Shown here one piece after another: positions 35,760 through 44,192 of a DNA stretch of 64,000 bases. The notes under the pieces are model-generated. The model saw nothing but the letters and a program-made list of their open reading frames with translations, searched no databases and had not been told where the DNA came from. Position 1 is the first letter of the stretch. Every line of letters starts with the position of its first letter. Source of the stretch: Elizabethkingia occulta (GTDB lineage Bacteria > Bacteroidota > Bacteroidia > Flavobacteriales > Weeksellaceae); contig NZ_MAHX01000005.1 in NCBI RefSeq assembly GCF_002023715.1, positions 1 to 64,000 on the forward strand, given 5' to 3'. Made by a program: the position numbers and the translations under genes.

Positions 35760-36884
35760 TTAAGCATTACCAGCAGCTATTTCCTCTCCTGCTTCATTTG
35801 GATCCCAAGGAGTAATACCTGTCCTAAAGAAATGAGAACCAAATTTACCTAATATTTCATTTGTTAATTCGTCACTCAAAGTTATTATACGTTCGTAATT
35901 GTCTTTCAAGTCTTGTTTCTCTATCATAAAATATTTTGATAAAGATAATTTCCCACCCTCAAAAATTGGGGAGGGAGGTAAGTGCCTATCATAACCTGAA
36001 ACCGTCGGATCGCCTTGAAGCATTTTAGAAATTTTATCTTTTTTAGATATTACTTCTTTCCAAATAAAAGGACATACCAACACAGAGGTATTTCTAATAA
36101 CATTACATCTAGGAGTTAATATGAAAATAAAATCTTCTGTATCTTTCTTTCTGAATATATCCCCAGTCCACACAGGAATAGAACCAATACGTCTTATATA
36201 ATGTTCTGTTGTGCTTACAGTTTCTTCAATAACCTGACCATCTTCATTAAGTTCTGGAAGTAAGAGTTCAAAAAGTAAAGTTCTTACAGCTATTCTTTTG
36301 AAAACTTTTTTAATTCTATCGGAAACATTTTCGGCTGGTTGGCCACCTCTAATATTATTTATTATTTTTTCAATTTCATCATTTCGCAGAAATTGTTTGG
36401 TAAATGCATTGTGCAAATCAACATGTATTTGCTTTTCTAACAAACCACCCGGACAAAAAACATCTATAAAACCAGAATTATAAAAAAGAGAAAATTTATC
36501 TATAACGTTTTCTTTAAAATTATCACTTCCTTTATCAACTTTGAAAACGGTACCACAATTGTCGAAAGTATCAGTTAAAGCCTGAAGATAACCACTATAT
36601 ACAAATATTGGTATATTAAAAACTGCATATCCATTCTTTACATCTTCAAGAAATGTTGCATCGTTTTGATTTATTTCGCCAGAAGTAGGCTCTTCACTCA
36701 AAAGATCGAATACTAGTCCCTTTATATTACCCTTGTTTTCAGAAAGTACAATATTAAATTCTTCTTTTGTTTCACAAATGATATAATCTACATCAATACC
36801 ACTTTGATCAAATAAATCTTTTGATGGCCTAAGAATACCTTTAAGATCATTATCTAAATGAATTATTACTCCTTTTTTATCCAT
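35760..36884 (-). CDS. Receiver-domain protein with unknown C-terminal domain, partner of the GHKL kinase
   Basis: A protein of 374 residues. Residues 1-130 look like a divergent response-regulator receiver: acidic pair D11/D13 in HLDNDL, candidate phosphoacceptor D60 in GLVFDLL, S97 in IFVYSGY and K115 in VFKVDKG. Residues 140-374 have no domain I can name; there is a TPRCNVIRN segment at 257-265 and a VLVCPFIW strand, but no DNA-binding motif. The ATG at 36884 overlaps the stop of the GHKL gene by 8 bp; the longer frame to 37025 runs inside that gene. Coupling to a protein with a histidine-kinase module suggests it receives a phosphate and relays it to the nuclease. Confidence 0.72.
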   Translation of the reverse strand: MDKKGVIIHLDNDLKGILRPSKDLFDQSGIDVDYIICETKEEFNIVLSENKGNIKGLVFDLLSEEPTSGEINQNDATFLEDVKNGYAVFNIPIFVYSGYLQALTDTFDNCGTVFKVDKGSDNFKENVIDKFSLFYNSGFIDVFCPGGLLEKQIHVDLHNAFTKQFLRNDEIEKIINNIRGGQPAENVSDRIKKVFKRIAVRTLLFELLLPELNEDGQVIEETVSTTEHYIRRIGSIPVWTGDIFRKKDTEDFIFILTPRCNVIRNTSVLVCPFIWKEVISKKDKISKMLQGDPTVSGYDRHLPPSPIFEGGKLSLSKYFMIEKQDLKDNYERIITLSDELTNEILGKFGSHFFRTGITPWDPNEAGEEIAAGNA

Positions 36885-39216
36885 TGCTTCCTTTTTTAAT
36901 GATAATTGCGGGGCCATCTTTTCTGTTTTCTGCCCAAATATTCCAATCATTCCTGCTAAGGATACTTTGGGTAAATGCAAGACCAAGTCCTGTCGCATTT
37001 TTTTCAGATCTTGTAGTAACCCCATAATTAAAGATATGATCGATTAATTCTTCGTTAATGAATGGTCCTGAATTACTTATTATGAAAGAATCTTCTTCAA
37101 TATAAAATCGGATTTCTCCCGGAGTTTCAGATTTTTTAATCCAGTAAACTGCATTGTTTATAATATTTAGAAATGCTATCCAGAATGCATATTCAAGATC
37201 AGTTATTTCATATTTCTCCAATCTTTGATCCGCAACAATAGAAATTTTATAATCGTCAATATCTGATTTATAAAGATTACACACCTTTAAAAACGTGTTA
37301 TAAGGCGCAAATTTCTTGCTTCTTGAACGTCCAATTGCTGGTTGTAACGATTTTCTTAATTCAGTCAATACATCTGTAGCATAATTCAGAGTAGTAATGT
37401 CTTTTACGAAATTATCTAAGGCATCTGAACTAATTTTTGACTTCTTCAAATCAAGAGATGATTTTGTGGTTCTTAATCCAGATATTGGTTGTGCCATTTC
37501 GTGATAAACCAGTTCAATTCCACTTCCCAAAGAGGCTAGACGTTCAGAAAAAGAAAGAGACTCTTCAATATTGTCCATTGAAGTGGTTACTTCTTTCATA
37601 AATTTTTCCGAATAACTTATAATTGCCGGTGTAGCATCAAGATGATGCAACCTTGACATATATTCTTCAAAGTCTGGACGCTCATGTTTACTTGTAGGAA
37701 CTCTACCTAAACCATGCAATAATCTGTAGTTATATCGTTTTTTTCCGAGAAAGGAGAAAATCTCTTTCATAGTAGTCTTAACCTGTTGGAATGCTTTATT
37801 TTCCAGAAAACCTTCTCTATTTGTTTTTTCTTCCAGATTATCATTTTCAGGAGAATAGAAGAATACATATCCCAAAATCTGGTTTGTATTTACATTTCTT
37901 CCAGGGTTTTGTACACGTGCTTTAGAAAGTTCAATCCAGTCTTCAACTTCATCGCCATACGGTTTTACTCCAAAACCATTTTTAGAAATTCTCATTCCTT
38001 GAAAATTTTTAAAAACAGAACGGAACTCCGCAGCGCTTTTTAATTTGGATTCTTTAGCAAGTTTCTCCAAATTATCCTTTTCTCCTATATCATATATCCG
38101 TATATCGAAGTAATATTCTCCTGTTTCATTTACTTCTGTATCAGCAAAGAGATTTGTTTGAATTTCATTTTTATCTCTAAAATCACTTTGCAATAGTTCA
38201 AAAGATTCTTCTTTTGTATCGTTTTCTAGCCTTTTATAAGATATATAACCTGATACATCTCCATCTTTTGAAACTTTTCCATAAATCCTGTAGTCATAAG
38301 CAGATTGTATAGGAACAGGGTCAACAGGAAGCCATTCTACCTCATTTTCATTCTGATCAGGCAAAAGGTTTGTTCCGTATTCTATTGAGAATTTACTTTT
38401 GGAAGCCGCTATCTCTTTCTTGTTATTGATTAGCTTTTTTTCCTGTAATTCTTTCTGAATTTCGTTATTGAGATTTAATGGAGTAATGAGAGTAGCAAGG
38501 GCTTTATAAAAACTTGTGTTTTCATAAGTTTGTGATTGTCCCAGAAGCTCAAGCTGATTATGTTCTTCCCTAAGTATTTTTAATACCGAATCGTCCAGAG
38601 ACTCAATTATAATAAGCGTTCCTTTCTCAAAAGAATCCAGTTTTGCAATTTTGAGAAAATTCAGTAATGCACTATTTACATTTGTTTTTCTTTCTTTCAG
38701 AATTTCTCGATCCAAAAAAAGGGATGTATAATCAGATATTTTATCGCCAGGAAAATCAATTGCAGACAACAGTACTTCCTCTTTAAATGCTTCACGATTT
38801 ACGGTTATCCAGTTATAATCTATTGTATTAACTTCTCGGGTAATAACCGTTACGTTTTCGCCTAATGCCATTGCGGCTAATCTCCCAATTCCTTTACTAC
38901 CAAGTTGATTTCTTTCGTATATAGCACTTTTACTATCAGCTTTTCGTTTAGAACTAACGGATGGTTTTAACCAATCGCCAAATAATGTGTCATAACTCAT
39001 TCCTGAGCCATTATCGTAGACTATTACAAAAGATTCGGATGAATTTGGTGAAGAAGAAAAGTACACCTTGCAAGAAAGTGCATCTGCATCATACCCGTTT
39101 TTAACCAATTCATTTATTGCAGTACTAGGATGACCAATTAATTGTTCTCCCATCTGAATAATTGACATTGCTCCGGGTTGAAATGTATGTCTTCTTATTT
39201 TATTTTGTTCTGGCAT
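36877..39216 (-). CDS. Dual-GHKL protein: MORC/MutL-like ATPase fused to a histidine kinase
   Basis: A protein of 779 residues. The N-terminal GHKL ATPase has N-box AINELVKNGYDADA (E36, N40), YDNGSGM (D68) and GSKGIGR (106-112). A transducer-like middle follows (about 230-480, with NREGFLENKAF). The C-terminal third looks like a histidine kinase: RLASLGSGIELVYHEMAQPISGL with candidate H572, a second N-box AFLNIINNAVYW (N684, N688), NSGPF (715-719; the usual G1 Asp is Asn) and TGLGLAFTQ (742-750). No membrane segment. It overlaps the methyltransferase end by 17 bp and the receiver start by 8 bp. GHKL ATPases of MORC/MutL type are known in restriction contexts; fusion to a kinase plus a receiver partner is unusual. 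Confidence 0.85.
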   Translation of the reverse strand: MPEQNKIRRHTFQPGAMSIIQMGEQLIGHPSTAINELVKNGYDADALSCKVYFSSSPNSSESFVIVYDNGSGMSYDTLFGDWLKPSVSSKRKADSKSAIYERNQLGSKGIGRLAAMALGENVTVITREVNTIDYNWITVNREAFKEEVLLSAIDFPGDKISDYTSLFLDREILKERKTNVNSALLNFLKIAKLDSFEKGTLIIIESLDDSVLKILREEHNQLELLGQSQTYENTSFYKALATLITPLNLNNEIQKELQEKKLINNKKEIAASKSKFSIEYGTNLLPDQNENEVEWLPVDPVPIQSAYDYRIYGKVSKDGDVSGYISYKRLENDTKEESFELLQSDFRDKNEIQTNLFADTEVNETGEYYFDIRIYDIGEKDNLEKLAKESKLKSAAEFRSVFKNFQGMRISKNGFGVKPYGDEVEDWIELSKARVQNPGRNVNTNQILGYVFFYSPENDNLEEKTNREGFLENKAFQQVKTTMKEIFSFLGKKRYNYRLLHGLGRVPTSKHERPDFEEYMSRLHHLDATPAIISYSEKFMKEVTTSMDNIEESLSFSERLASLGSGIELVYHEMAQPISGLRTTKSSLDLKKSKISSDALDNFVKDITTLNYATDVLTELRKSLQPAIGRSRSKKFAPYNTFLKVCNLYKSDIDDYKISIVADQRLEKYEITDLEYAFWIAFLNIINNAVYWIKKSETPGEIRFYIEEDSFIISNSGPFINEELIDHIFNYGVTTRSEKNATGLGLAFTQSILSRNDWNIWAENRKDGPAIIIKKGSNG

Positions 39217-40444
39217 TATCTAATATCTTATTTATTTGCTCCGCAATTTTCTCAGCCATTAGCGGAGGAACTGCGTTTCCTATTTGTCTGAAAGCCGATG
39301 TTCTGGGTTGATTTTCTTTAATTCCTTCAAAATAATAATCATCGGGAAAGGATTGTATTCTCGCGGCTTCTCTTACAGAAATAGACCTTAGTTGTTTTTT
39401 ATCAGGATGAATAAAATGATGCCCATCTTTAGCAATATGAGCAATCATTGTATGAGGTTCTCTGTCTACTACTTTGAATCTGTCCAGAAAATCAGAAATA
39501 TTTTTCTGTGTTCTCATTTCAACCGGAATCTGATCATTTTTTAATCTTTCGCCCTGTTCAAGATACTTTATTGCAAGTTTATATATCATCAGATCTCTTT
39601 CATTATGAGGGCGGGTAATATGCTGACTTACAAAGTCAATTCCGTTTCGGATGGCATTGTTGGTCAAATAATCGTTCGTTTCTTTATAATATTTATGAGT
39701 CTTTTTATTTTCGCCCGGCTTTATTGGTGGTAAGTCCGAAAATATAATATCTCTATAATATTTGTCATTGATTGCAGGAATATCCGGATATGAAAAGTTT
39801 AATTCTTTTTTCCAACCAATAATAATCACTCTTTGTCTGTGCTGAACAACTCCATAATTGTAGGAATTAAGCAGTTTAGCCTCTACTTTATAGCCTAATC
39901 TTTTATAATAGCTTTGAAGATTTTTATAATATTGACCATCTGCCGCAGATAATATTCCCGGAACGTTTTCAAAAACAAACATTTTTGGGCTATATTTTTT
40001 CAGAAACCTGCCATACTGAATATACAACCTTGTTCTTTCATCATCTTTTTTATGCTTTAGCGGAGCTCTTCCTACAATAGAATATGCCTGGCAAGGCGGC
40101 CCACCAATGATGAGATCCACAGATTCTTTACCTAATAAGCCATCAATTGAATTAAAAATTTCATTATTATCTTTTCCAATTTCAGCATTGATTACACTAT
40201 TCAAAATATTTTCAGGAACATGCGAATACAATTCTTCTCTGCTTATTTTTCCTTTCAGATATTCATAATATATATTTATTTTTCCTATTTCATGAAGAAA
40301 ATGAAAAGCAACTCTTGTTTTTAGTGTGTAACAAGCTGCTCTGTCATACTCAACGTGTGCAACAGGTTCAAACCCTGCTCGGATGAATCCTTCTGATAAA
40401 CCACCAGCGCCGGCAAAGAGATCTATATAATTCAATTGTTTCAT
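39200..40444 (-). CDS. DNA cytosine-5 methyltransferase of the GHKL operon
   Basis: A protein of 414 residues with all C5-methyltransferase landmarks: motif I YIDLFAGAGGLSEGF at the N-terminus, motif IV GGPPCQAYS (catalytic Cys), motif VI FENVPG, motif VIII QHRQRVIIIG, motif IX region VREAARIQSFP and motif X IGNAVPPLMAEKIAEQI. A helical insertion between motifs I and IV (about 50-110) is longer than usual. It should mark self DNA for the HNH nuclease; the recognition site is unknown. It is the second gene of the operon, 100 bp after the Xre regulator, and overlaps the GHKL gene by 17 bp. Confidence 0.92.
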   Translation of the reverse strand: MKQLNYIDLFAGAGGLSEGFIRAGFEPVAHVEYDRAACYTLKTRVAFHFLHEIGKINIYYEYLKGKISREELYSHVPENILNSVINAEIGKDNNEIFNSIDGLLGKESVDLIIGGPPCQAYSIVGRAPLKHKKDDERTRLYIQYGRFLKKYSPKMFVFENVPGILSAADGQYYKNLQSYYKRLGYKVEAKLLNSYNYGVVQHRQRVIIIGWKKELNFSYPDIPAINDKYYRDIIFSDLPPIKPGENKKTHKYYKETNDYLTNNAIRNGIDFVSQHITRPHNERDLMIYKLAIKYLEQGERLKNDQIPVEMRTQKNISDFLDRFKVVDREPHTMIAHIAKDGHHFIHPDKKQLRSISVREAARIQSFPDDYYFEGIKENQPRTSAFRQIGNAVPPLMAEKIAEQINKILDNARTK

Positions 40445-40544
40445 TGATGCTCTATAATAAAAAAATTATTATTTGCAAAAATAGACTTTTATTCCCTACA
40501 GATACGACAATTTTATTGTAAGAAAAAGCCTTCTTTATATAAAA

Positions 40545-40937
40545 CTATTTATTTATTAATTTCTCCAACTTCTCAATCATTTCCTTTTGCTGCTGAATCA
40601 TACGTTCATAAAGCTCAACCATCTTATCAAGAGGATTAAAATTAAAAGTAGGGTGGACATTCATACCATTTGATTGGTCATGTGTATTGAATGTATTTGA
40701 GATAATATTTACCGCCTGTTCTTCATCAAAATTCTCAATGGCTTCCACAGGTAATTTCAAGATTTTAGCCACTTGTTCTAAAATATCCTTTTCTACGGAT
40801 TCTTTTTGTTCCAGGAGAGAGATTTTCTTTTGGTTCCAGTCTTCGCCCAATTCGTAGGCGAGGGCATCTTGCTTGATGCCCAGCATTTCACGGAAACGCT
40901 TTATGTTTCGACCTTGGTGTATTTTCTTGTTTGGCAT
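40545..40937 (-). CDS. Xre-family helix-turn-helix regulator
   Basis: A protein of 130 residues: an Xre/Cro HTH (about 10-65, NIKRFREMLGIKQDALAYELGEDWNQKKISLLEQKE), a linker, and a C-terminal coiled-coil tail (MVELYERMIQQQKEMIEKLEKLI) suited to dimerisation. Start 40937 (MPNKKIH) is chosen; an in-frame extension to 40961 adds eight implausible residues. It lies upstream of the methyltransferase/GHKL/receiver/HNH genes on the same strand, so it is likely the controller protein that delays nuclease expression. Confidence 0.85.
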   Translation of the reverse strand: MPNKKIHQGRNIKRFREMLGIKQDALAYELGEDWNQKKISLLEQKESVEKDILEQVAKILKLPVEAIENFDEEQAVNIISNTFNTHDQSNGMNVHPTFNFNPLDKMVELYERMIQQQKEMIEKLEKLINK

Positions 40938-41202
40938 ATCGGTATGTATCATAAATCTCAAATATACTCTTTTTAGTTAAAATAATTAACAACTATCATC
41001 GAATGAAGTTTCTAAATTATGCTTTTCTCGGAATAAAACATCCTGAAACGGAATTGATTATCCCGCAAACCTTCCCTTACTTCACAACATCATAGCACAA
41101 TGATAACAAAAACGCTGGCAGAAACAAATATAAGCCAAACCTGATACGCCAAATTACGGGAAACCGTATTATTTAATATCCACCATAAAAACACACCAAA
41201 TT

Positions 41203-41571
41203 ATGTGCAACGTAAGATTTTTAACAGAAGAAGAAGAGAACCAAATTGTATTGGACACCCGCTACATCACCGTAAATCGAATACCCATAAAAGGACATTA
41301 CAACCCGCACGAATGCTGCTCCAAAATCCAACTACAAGGCAGATGGATCCAAAAATGCGGATTCAAACCAAAAGACAAACTCACGGTAAGCGTCTACCGG
41401 AACAGGCTCGTCATAGAAAAGCAAAAACCAAACACAGTAAACCCAAAACTATTGGCACGAGAGCAGAAAGCCCACGAAAAATATGTCCGCGAACGGGTCC
41501 TTCAAATGTTAGGTCCCGACATCGTAAAACAACTGAGCTTCAAAAACGGAGAAATCAAATGGCGCAGGTAA
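41203..41571 (+). CDS. SymE-like toxin-family protein 1
   Basis: A protein of 122 residues with a SymE-type core: SKIQLQGRWIQKCGFKPKDKLTVSVYRNRLVIEK (about 41-73), preceded by RYITVNRIPIKGHYNPHE. SymE has an AbrB-related fold and in E. coli is an SOS-induced toxin located in the restriction cluster and silenced by the antisense RNA SymR. Here too it sits beside restriction genes, divergent from the Xre/methyltransferase operon. A second frame covering the same bases (from 41205) is an artefact. The C-terminal 45 residues, with VLQMLGPDIVKQLSFKNGEIKW, are shared with the next gene and lie outside the SymE core. Confidence 0.8.
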   Translation: MCNVRFLTEEEENQIVLDTRYITVNRIPIKGHYNPHECCSKIQLQGRWIQKCGFKPKDKLTVSVYRNRLVIEKQKPNTVNPKLLAREQKAHEKYVRERVLQMLGPDIVKQLSFKNGEIKWRR

Positions 41572-41606
41572 CCAACCGCTCCTAATAACTTCCAAAAACA
41601 CGATAT

Positions 41607-41990
41607 ATGAGCACCAAAAACACCAAAAACACCGAAAAAACGCCAGAAACCCAAAGTAAAGACCAACTCATAGAAATGCGTCGCCTCACCGTATCTGCCA
41701 TCTACATGAACAGTGAAGGCTACAACAAAAACGACTACGCATCCCGAATAATGCTCCTTGGCAAATGGGTTCGCAAATGCGGATTCAACGAAGGCGACAA
41801 GCTCACAATTTCCATATACCAGAATAGGATAGTGGTCGAAAAAGAAGACCCAAACACGCTAGACACCAAACTCTTAGCCCGAATCCAAGACGAAAGTAGT
41901 AGACTTCTCAGAAAGAAAATCAAAGCAATGGTACATCCCGAAGTATTCGAGCAACTGCGGTTTGTAAACGGAGAAATCAAGATAAAATAA
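41607..41990 (+). CDS. SymE-like toxin-family protein 2
   Basis: A protein of 127 residues, paralogue of the gene 35 bp upstream: SRIMLLGKWVRKCGFNEGDKLTISIYQNRIVVEKEDPNTLDTKLLA aligns with it, as does the tail MVHPEVFEQLRFVNGEIKIK. It differs by a Lys/Thr-rich N-terminal tail (MSTKNTKNTEKTPETQ). The tandem pair is probably one transcript. Both may be toxins, or they may act as a pair; no antisense RNA promoter could be identified by eye. It is followed by island repeat copy 4. Confidence 0.78.
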   Translation: MSTKNTKNTEKTPETQSKDQLIEMRRLTVSAIYMNSEGYNKNDYASRIMLLGKWVRKCGFNEGDKLTISIYQNRIVVEKEDPNTLDTKLLARIQDESSRLLRKKIKAMVHPEVFEQLRFVNGEIKIK

Positions 41991-42057
41991 CCGCCCTAGT
42001 GCAATCGGTTTTTAGCCAATTGCGGAGCCACAGACGATGCCGACCTTTTAAAAACAT

Positions 42058-42178
42058 TTTCCTTTGGGCGTGCCCCTCCGGGTCGGGCTATCCGCTACAA
42101 GTCCTCGCTCGTGCCTCGCTGTGGGCTTTTCGCTGCTATCCCTCACGCAAACCAGTCATAAAATAGAGTAGGGAACAT
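42058..42178 (+). repeat. Island repeat, copy 4 (short form)
   Basis: Begins TTTCCTTTGGGCGTGCCCCT and ends AAAATAGAGTAGGGAAC, short form as copy 1, with a few changes. It is preceded by a smaller mobile-DNA scrap (GCAATCGGTTTTTAGCCAAT, 42001-42020) that resembles sequence near 43682-43712. It separates the SymE pair from the next module. Confidence 0.85.
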
Positions 42179-42219
42179 AGCCGAATGAGGGGGTGCGTCT
42201 TTAAAATTATAATTGTGCT

Positions 42220-43062
42220 TTACAGTATGTTTTCAGAATTATTAGCCAATTCATTAATGAGCTGTTCAATTTGTGTTACATCTCCATGCTGTAAGGACAT
42301 CATATCTTCTCTATCAAACACTTCATTTTCTTCAAAATCTCTTTCTCCAAAAACATATTGCTCTTTGACTTTGCCTTCTTCATCATGTCTTTGAATAATG
42401 TATCGTTCTTTTTTTTCTAAATAGTATTTTCTTATTAGAAATGAAAATGCGATTATTCCTTTTTCATTTTCATACGGAAGAAGCAAATCTCTAAATCCCT
42501 CCGGAAGCTTTAAACTAGAAGTAACTACTCCTTTACCAAATTTACATTTCTGTTTAGGATTATGCTTTTTCTTATCTGGGAAAAAAGTATGTACAATTTT
42601 AGTATCCTTATATGTTAGTAGATGGTATTTTTCACTTTCGTTGTTGTGATATGAATAACTTCCTGTGTATTTGTCAAATAGGTCAGGTCTGTTGTTTTTT
42701 GTAATGTTTTTGTTTTCTTCAGAGAATATTTCGTCAGCAATCTTTAAATAATCTATAATAGGAATCATTTGAGACCGAAACTTGCTCGGGTCATCTAATT
42801 TATATTCTTTTTTGTCACTTATCCTCCAATAATTTTTATATGAAAAGTAGCCATGCCTATTATTAAAATGCTTGAATCCTGTGTCTTCATTCCCCTCTAC
42901 AAATATTAAATGCTTTAGTTCAGAGATAATCTTTATTGAAGTCTCGGTTGTATTTCCATCAATTACATAAGTATTATGATATTCTTCAAACTCATTTTTG
43001 GCTTTTGTCTGTATTTCTAAAAGTTGTTCTTCAGAGAAAAGTTGTTCCATTTTTGTAGACAA
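42220..43062 (-). CDS. Unknown protein of the accessory island
   Basis: A protein of 280 residues, cytosolic, charged, without a domain I recognise. The central part has KLPEGFRDLLLPYENEKGIIAFSFLIRKYYLEKKERYII, and the C-terminus is acidic and helical (MMSLQHGDVTQIEQLINELANN). AT-rich like its neighbours in the island. It follows the HEPN remnant by 26 bp on the same strand, so the two were probably one operon; a defence or toxin partner role is a guess from position only. Confidence 0.6.
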   Translation of the reverse strand: MSTKMEQLFSEEQLLEIQTKAKNEFEEYHNTYVIDGNTTETSIKIISELKHLIFVEGNEDTGFKHFNNRHGYFSYKNYWRISDKKEYKLDDPSKFRSQMIPIIDYLKIADEIFSEENKNITKNNRPDLFDKYTGSYSYHNNESEKYHLLTYKDTKIVHTFFPDKKKHNPKQKCKFGKGVVTSSLKLPEGFRDLLLPYENEKGIIAFSFLIRKYYLEKKERYIIQRHDEEGKVKEQYVFGERDFEENEVFDREDMMSLQHGDVTQIEQLINELANNSENIL

Positions 43063-43088
43063 TAATGAGTAACATTTACTAATGTTGA

Positions 43089-43343
43089 TTAACTGCTTGG
43101 TACTACAATTTTAAAATGCTGATTCGTTATGTAGTCCTCAACAGATGTGATGAATTCGTCTAAGAAAGCACGAACATAATTTTTAGCTTCCTCTAATTGA
43201 GAAAATGTTGAAGACCTGCCAACTTCTATAAATGACTTTTCTCCATGTGCTAACCAGTTTCTTTTCTTTTTAATATCAACTAAAGTCTGTCCATGAGTAG
43301 ACTCATCATAGATTCTCCGAATATTACCTACACTAATTTTCAT
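43089..43343 (-). CDS. HEPN-domain protein, C-terminal remnant (MAE_28990-like)
   Basis: An 84-residue protein equal to the C-terminal part of MAE_28990/MAE_18760-type HEPN proteins, which are about 200 residues or more. The HEPN catalytic motif Rx4H is present as RNWLAH (R28, H33), followed by GEKSFIEVGR. In the same frame upstream of the ATG, sense codons continue for 11 residues (YSTGFFDTAKS) to a TGA at 43377-43379, so the 5' part of an older gene is lost. Intact family members are predicted RNases, often in toxin-antitoxin or defence pairs. This copy is probably inactive, but the short ORF could still be made. Confidence 0.65.
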   Translation of the reverse strand: MKISVGNIRRIYDESTHGQTLVDIKKKRNWLAHGEKSFIEVGRSSTFSQLEEAKNYVRAFLDEFITSVEDYITNQHFKIVVPSS

Positions 43344-44055
43344 AGATTTAGCTGTATCAAAAAAACCTGTGCTATATCAACGATTAAATAGAGCAGTGGA
43401 GTAGTACTATGATTTTATAAAATGCTGATTTATAACATTAAAACAAGCTTCTCTTGAAGCAGAATTTCTCTATATTATGTTAAACAGAAACTCCGTTTGA
43501 AGCACTCACTCTGGCATTGATGGATGAGCGTTAACAAATGCGTAGCATTCATGAACACCATTAAAAACAAATAAAAACCAGTGAATAAAACGGACGTAAC
43601 GAAGCGTTAAAAAATGTAAACTGTCTGAGCATAAACCGAAGGTTTACGAGTATATCAGGGTTTTTACATTTTAGCGTAGCGCAGTCGGTTTAGCGAATTG
43701 CGAAGCAATCACGAACACCAAATAATAAAATAAATAAACCGTGAGTAATGCATCACAGCCTTGATTTTTTGGTTCTTTTGCATCAAGGCAAAAGAACAGA
43801 TAATTAACGTCGTGAGCGCCAGCATAGAAAAATGCCAAAAAAAAGCCGTCAGGCACATTGGCATTTTTTGTATGCCAGCGAACTCCACGAAAATAAAATT
43901 TCGTTTTCCTGAGCGTTGGCCAAAAAAATTAAATTACCAGGCCGAGCGTCGGGAATTTGTGAAGCAAAAATTCAATGTGTCATTTTATTTAAAAACACAT
44001 TTAATTTTTTGCAAACATGCGCGTTGGCCGAGCGGCTATTTCCGGAGGCTCCGAA

Positions 44056-44192
44056 CATAATGACTAATTATAGGTCTAAATGCTTTTGAAGTATACAATT
44101 CCTTGTAATGCACACACTACAATATTTTACATAATATCATTATAGGGCAACCGAGCCTGCGAGGACTATTTTGACCTATAATTAATATTATG
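44056..44192. mobile_element. Candidate MITE or element end: 137 bp with terminal inverted repeats
   Basis: TAATTATAGGTC (44065-44076) and its exact complement (44173-44184) bound a 96-bp interior. Outside them CATAAT (44056-44061) matches the complement of ATTATG (44187-44192), giving imperfect 20-21 bp terminal inverted repeats. No transposase is present, so it would be non-autonomous. Confidence 0.45.

Noticed and set aside
36885-37025. N-terminal extension of the receiver protein by 47 residues
   Set aside because: It lies wholly inside the GHKL coding region; the receiver fold begins with the first strand after the ATG at 36884, and an 8-bp overlap is typical coupling.
41205-41585. Alternative ORF overlapping SymE-like gene 1
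   Set aside because: Arg/Gln/Thr-rich frame without a domain; the other frame has a clear SymE core and a paralogue downstream.
29418-43404. CRISPR array interpretation of the island repeats
   Set aside because: The repeats are 120-170 bp, separated by kilobases of genes, and there are no cas genes.
44020-44056. Possible tRNA fragment (GTTGGCCGAGCGGC resembles a Ser/Leu D-arm)
   Set aside because: No matching acceptor, anticodon or T arms can be found around it; chance similarity or an old scrap.
43671-44060. Two short ORFs in the mobile-element debris
   Set aside because: Opposed overlapping frames with no domains, lying in repeat-rich DNA; not credible genes.
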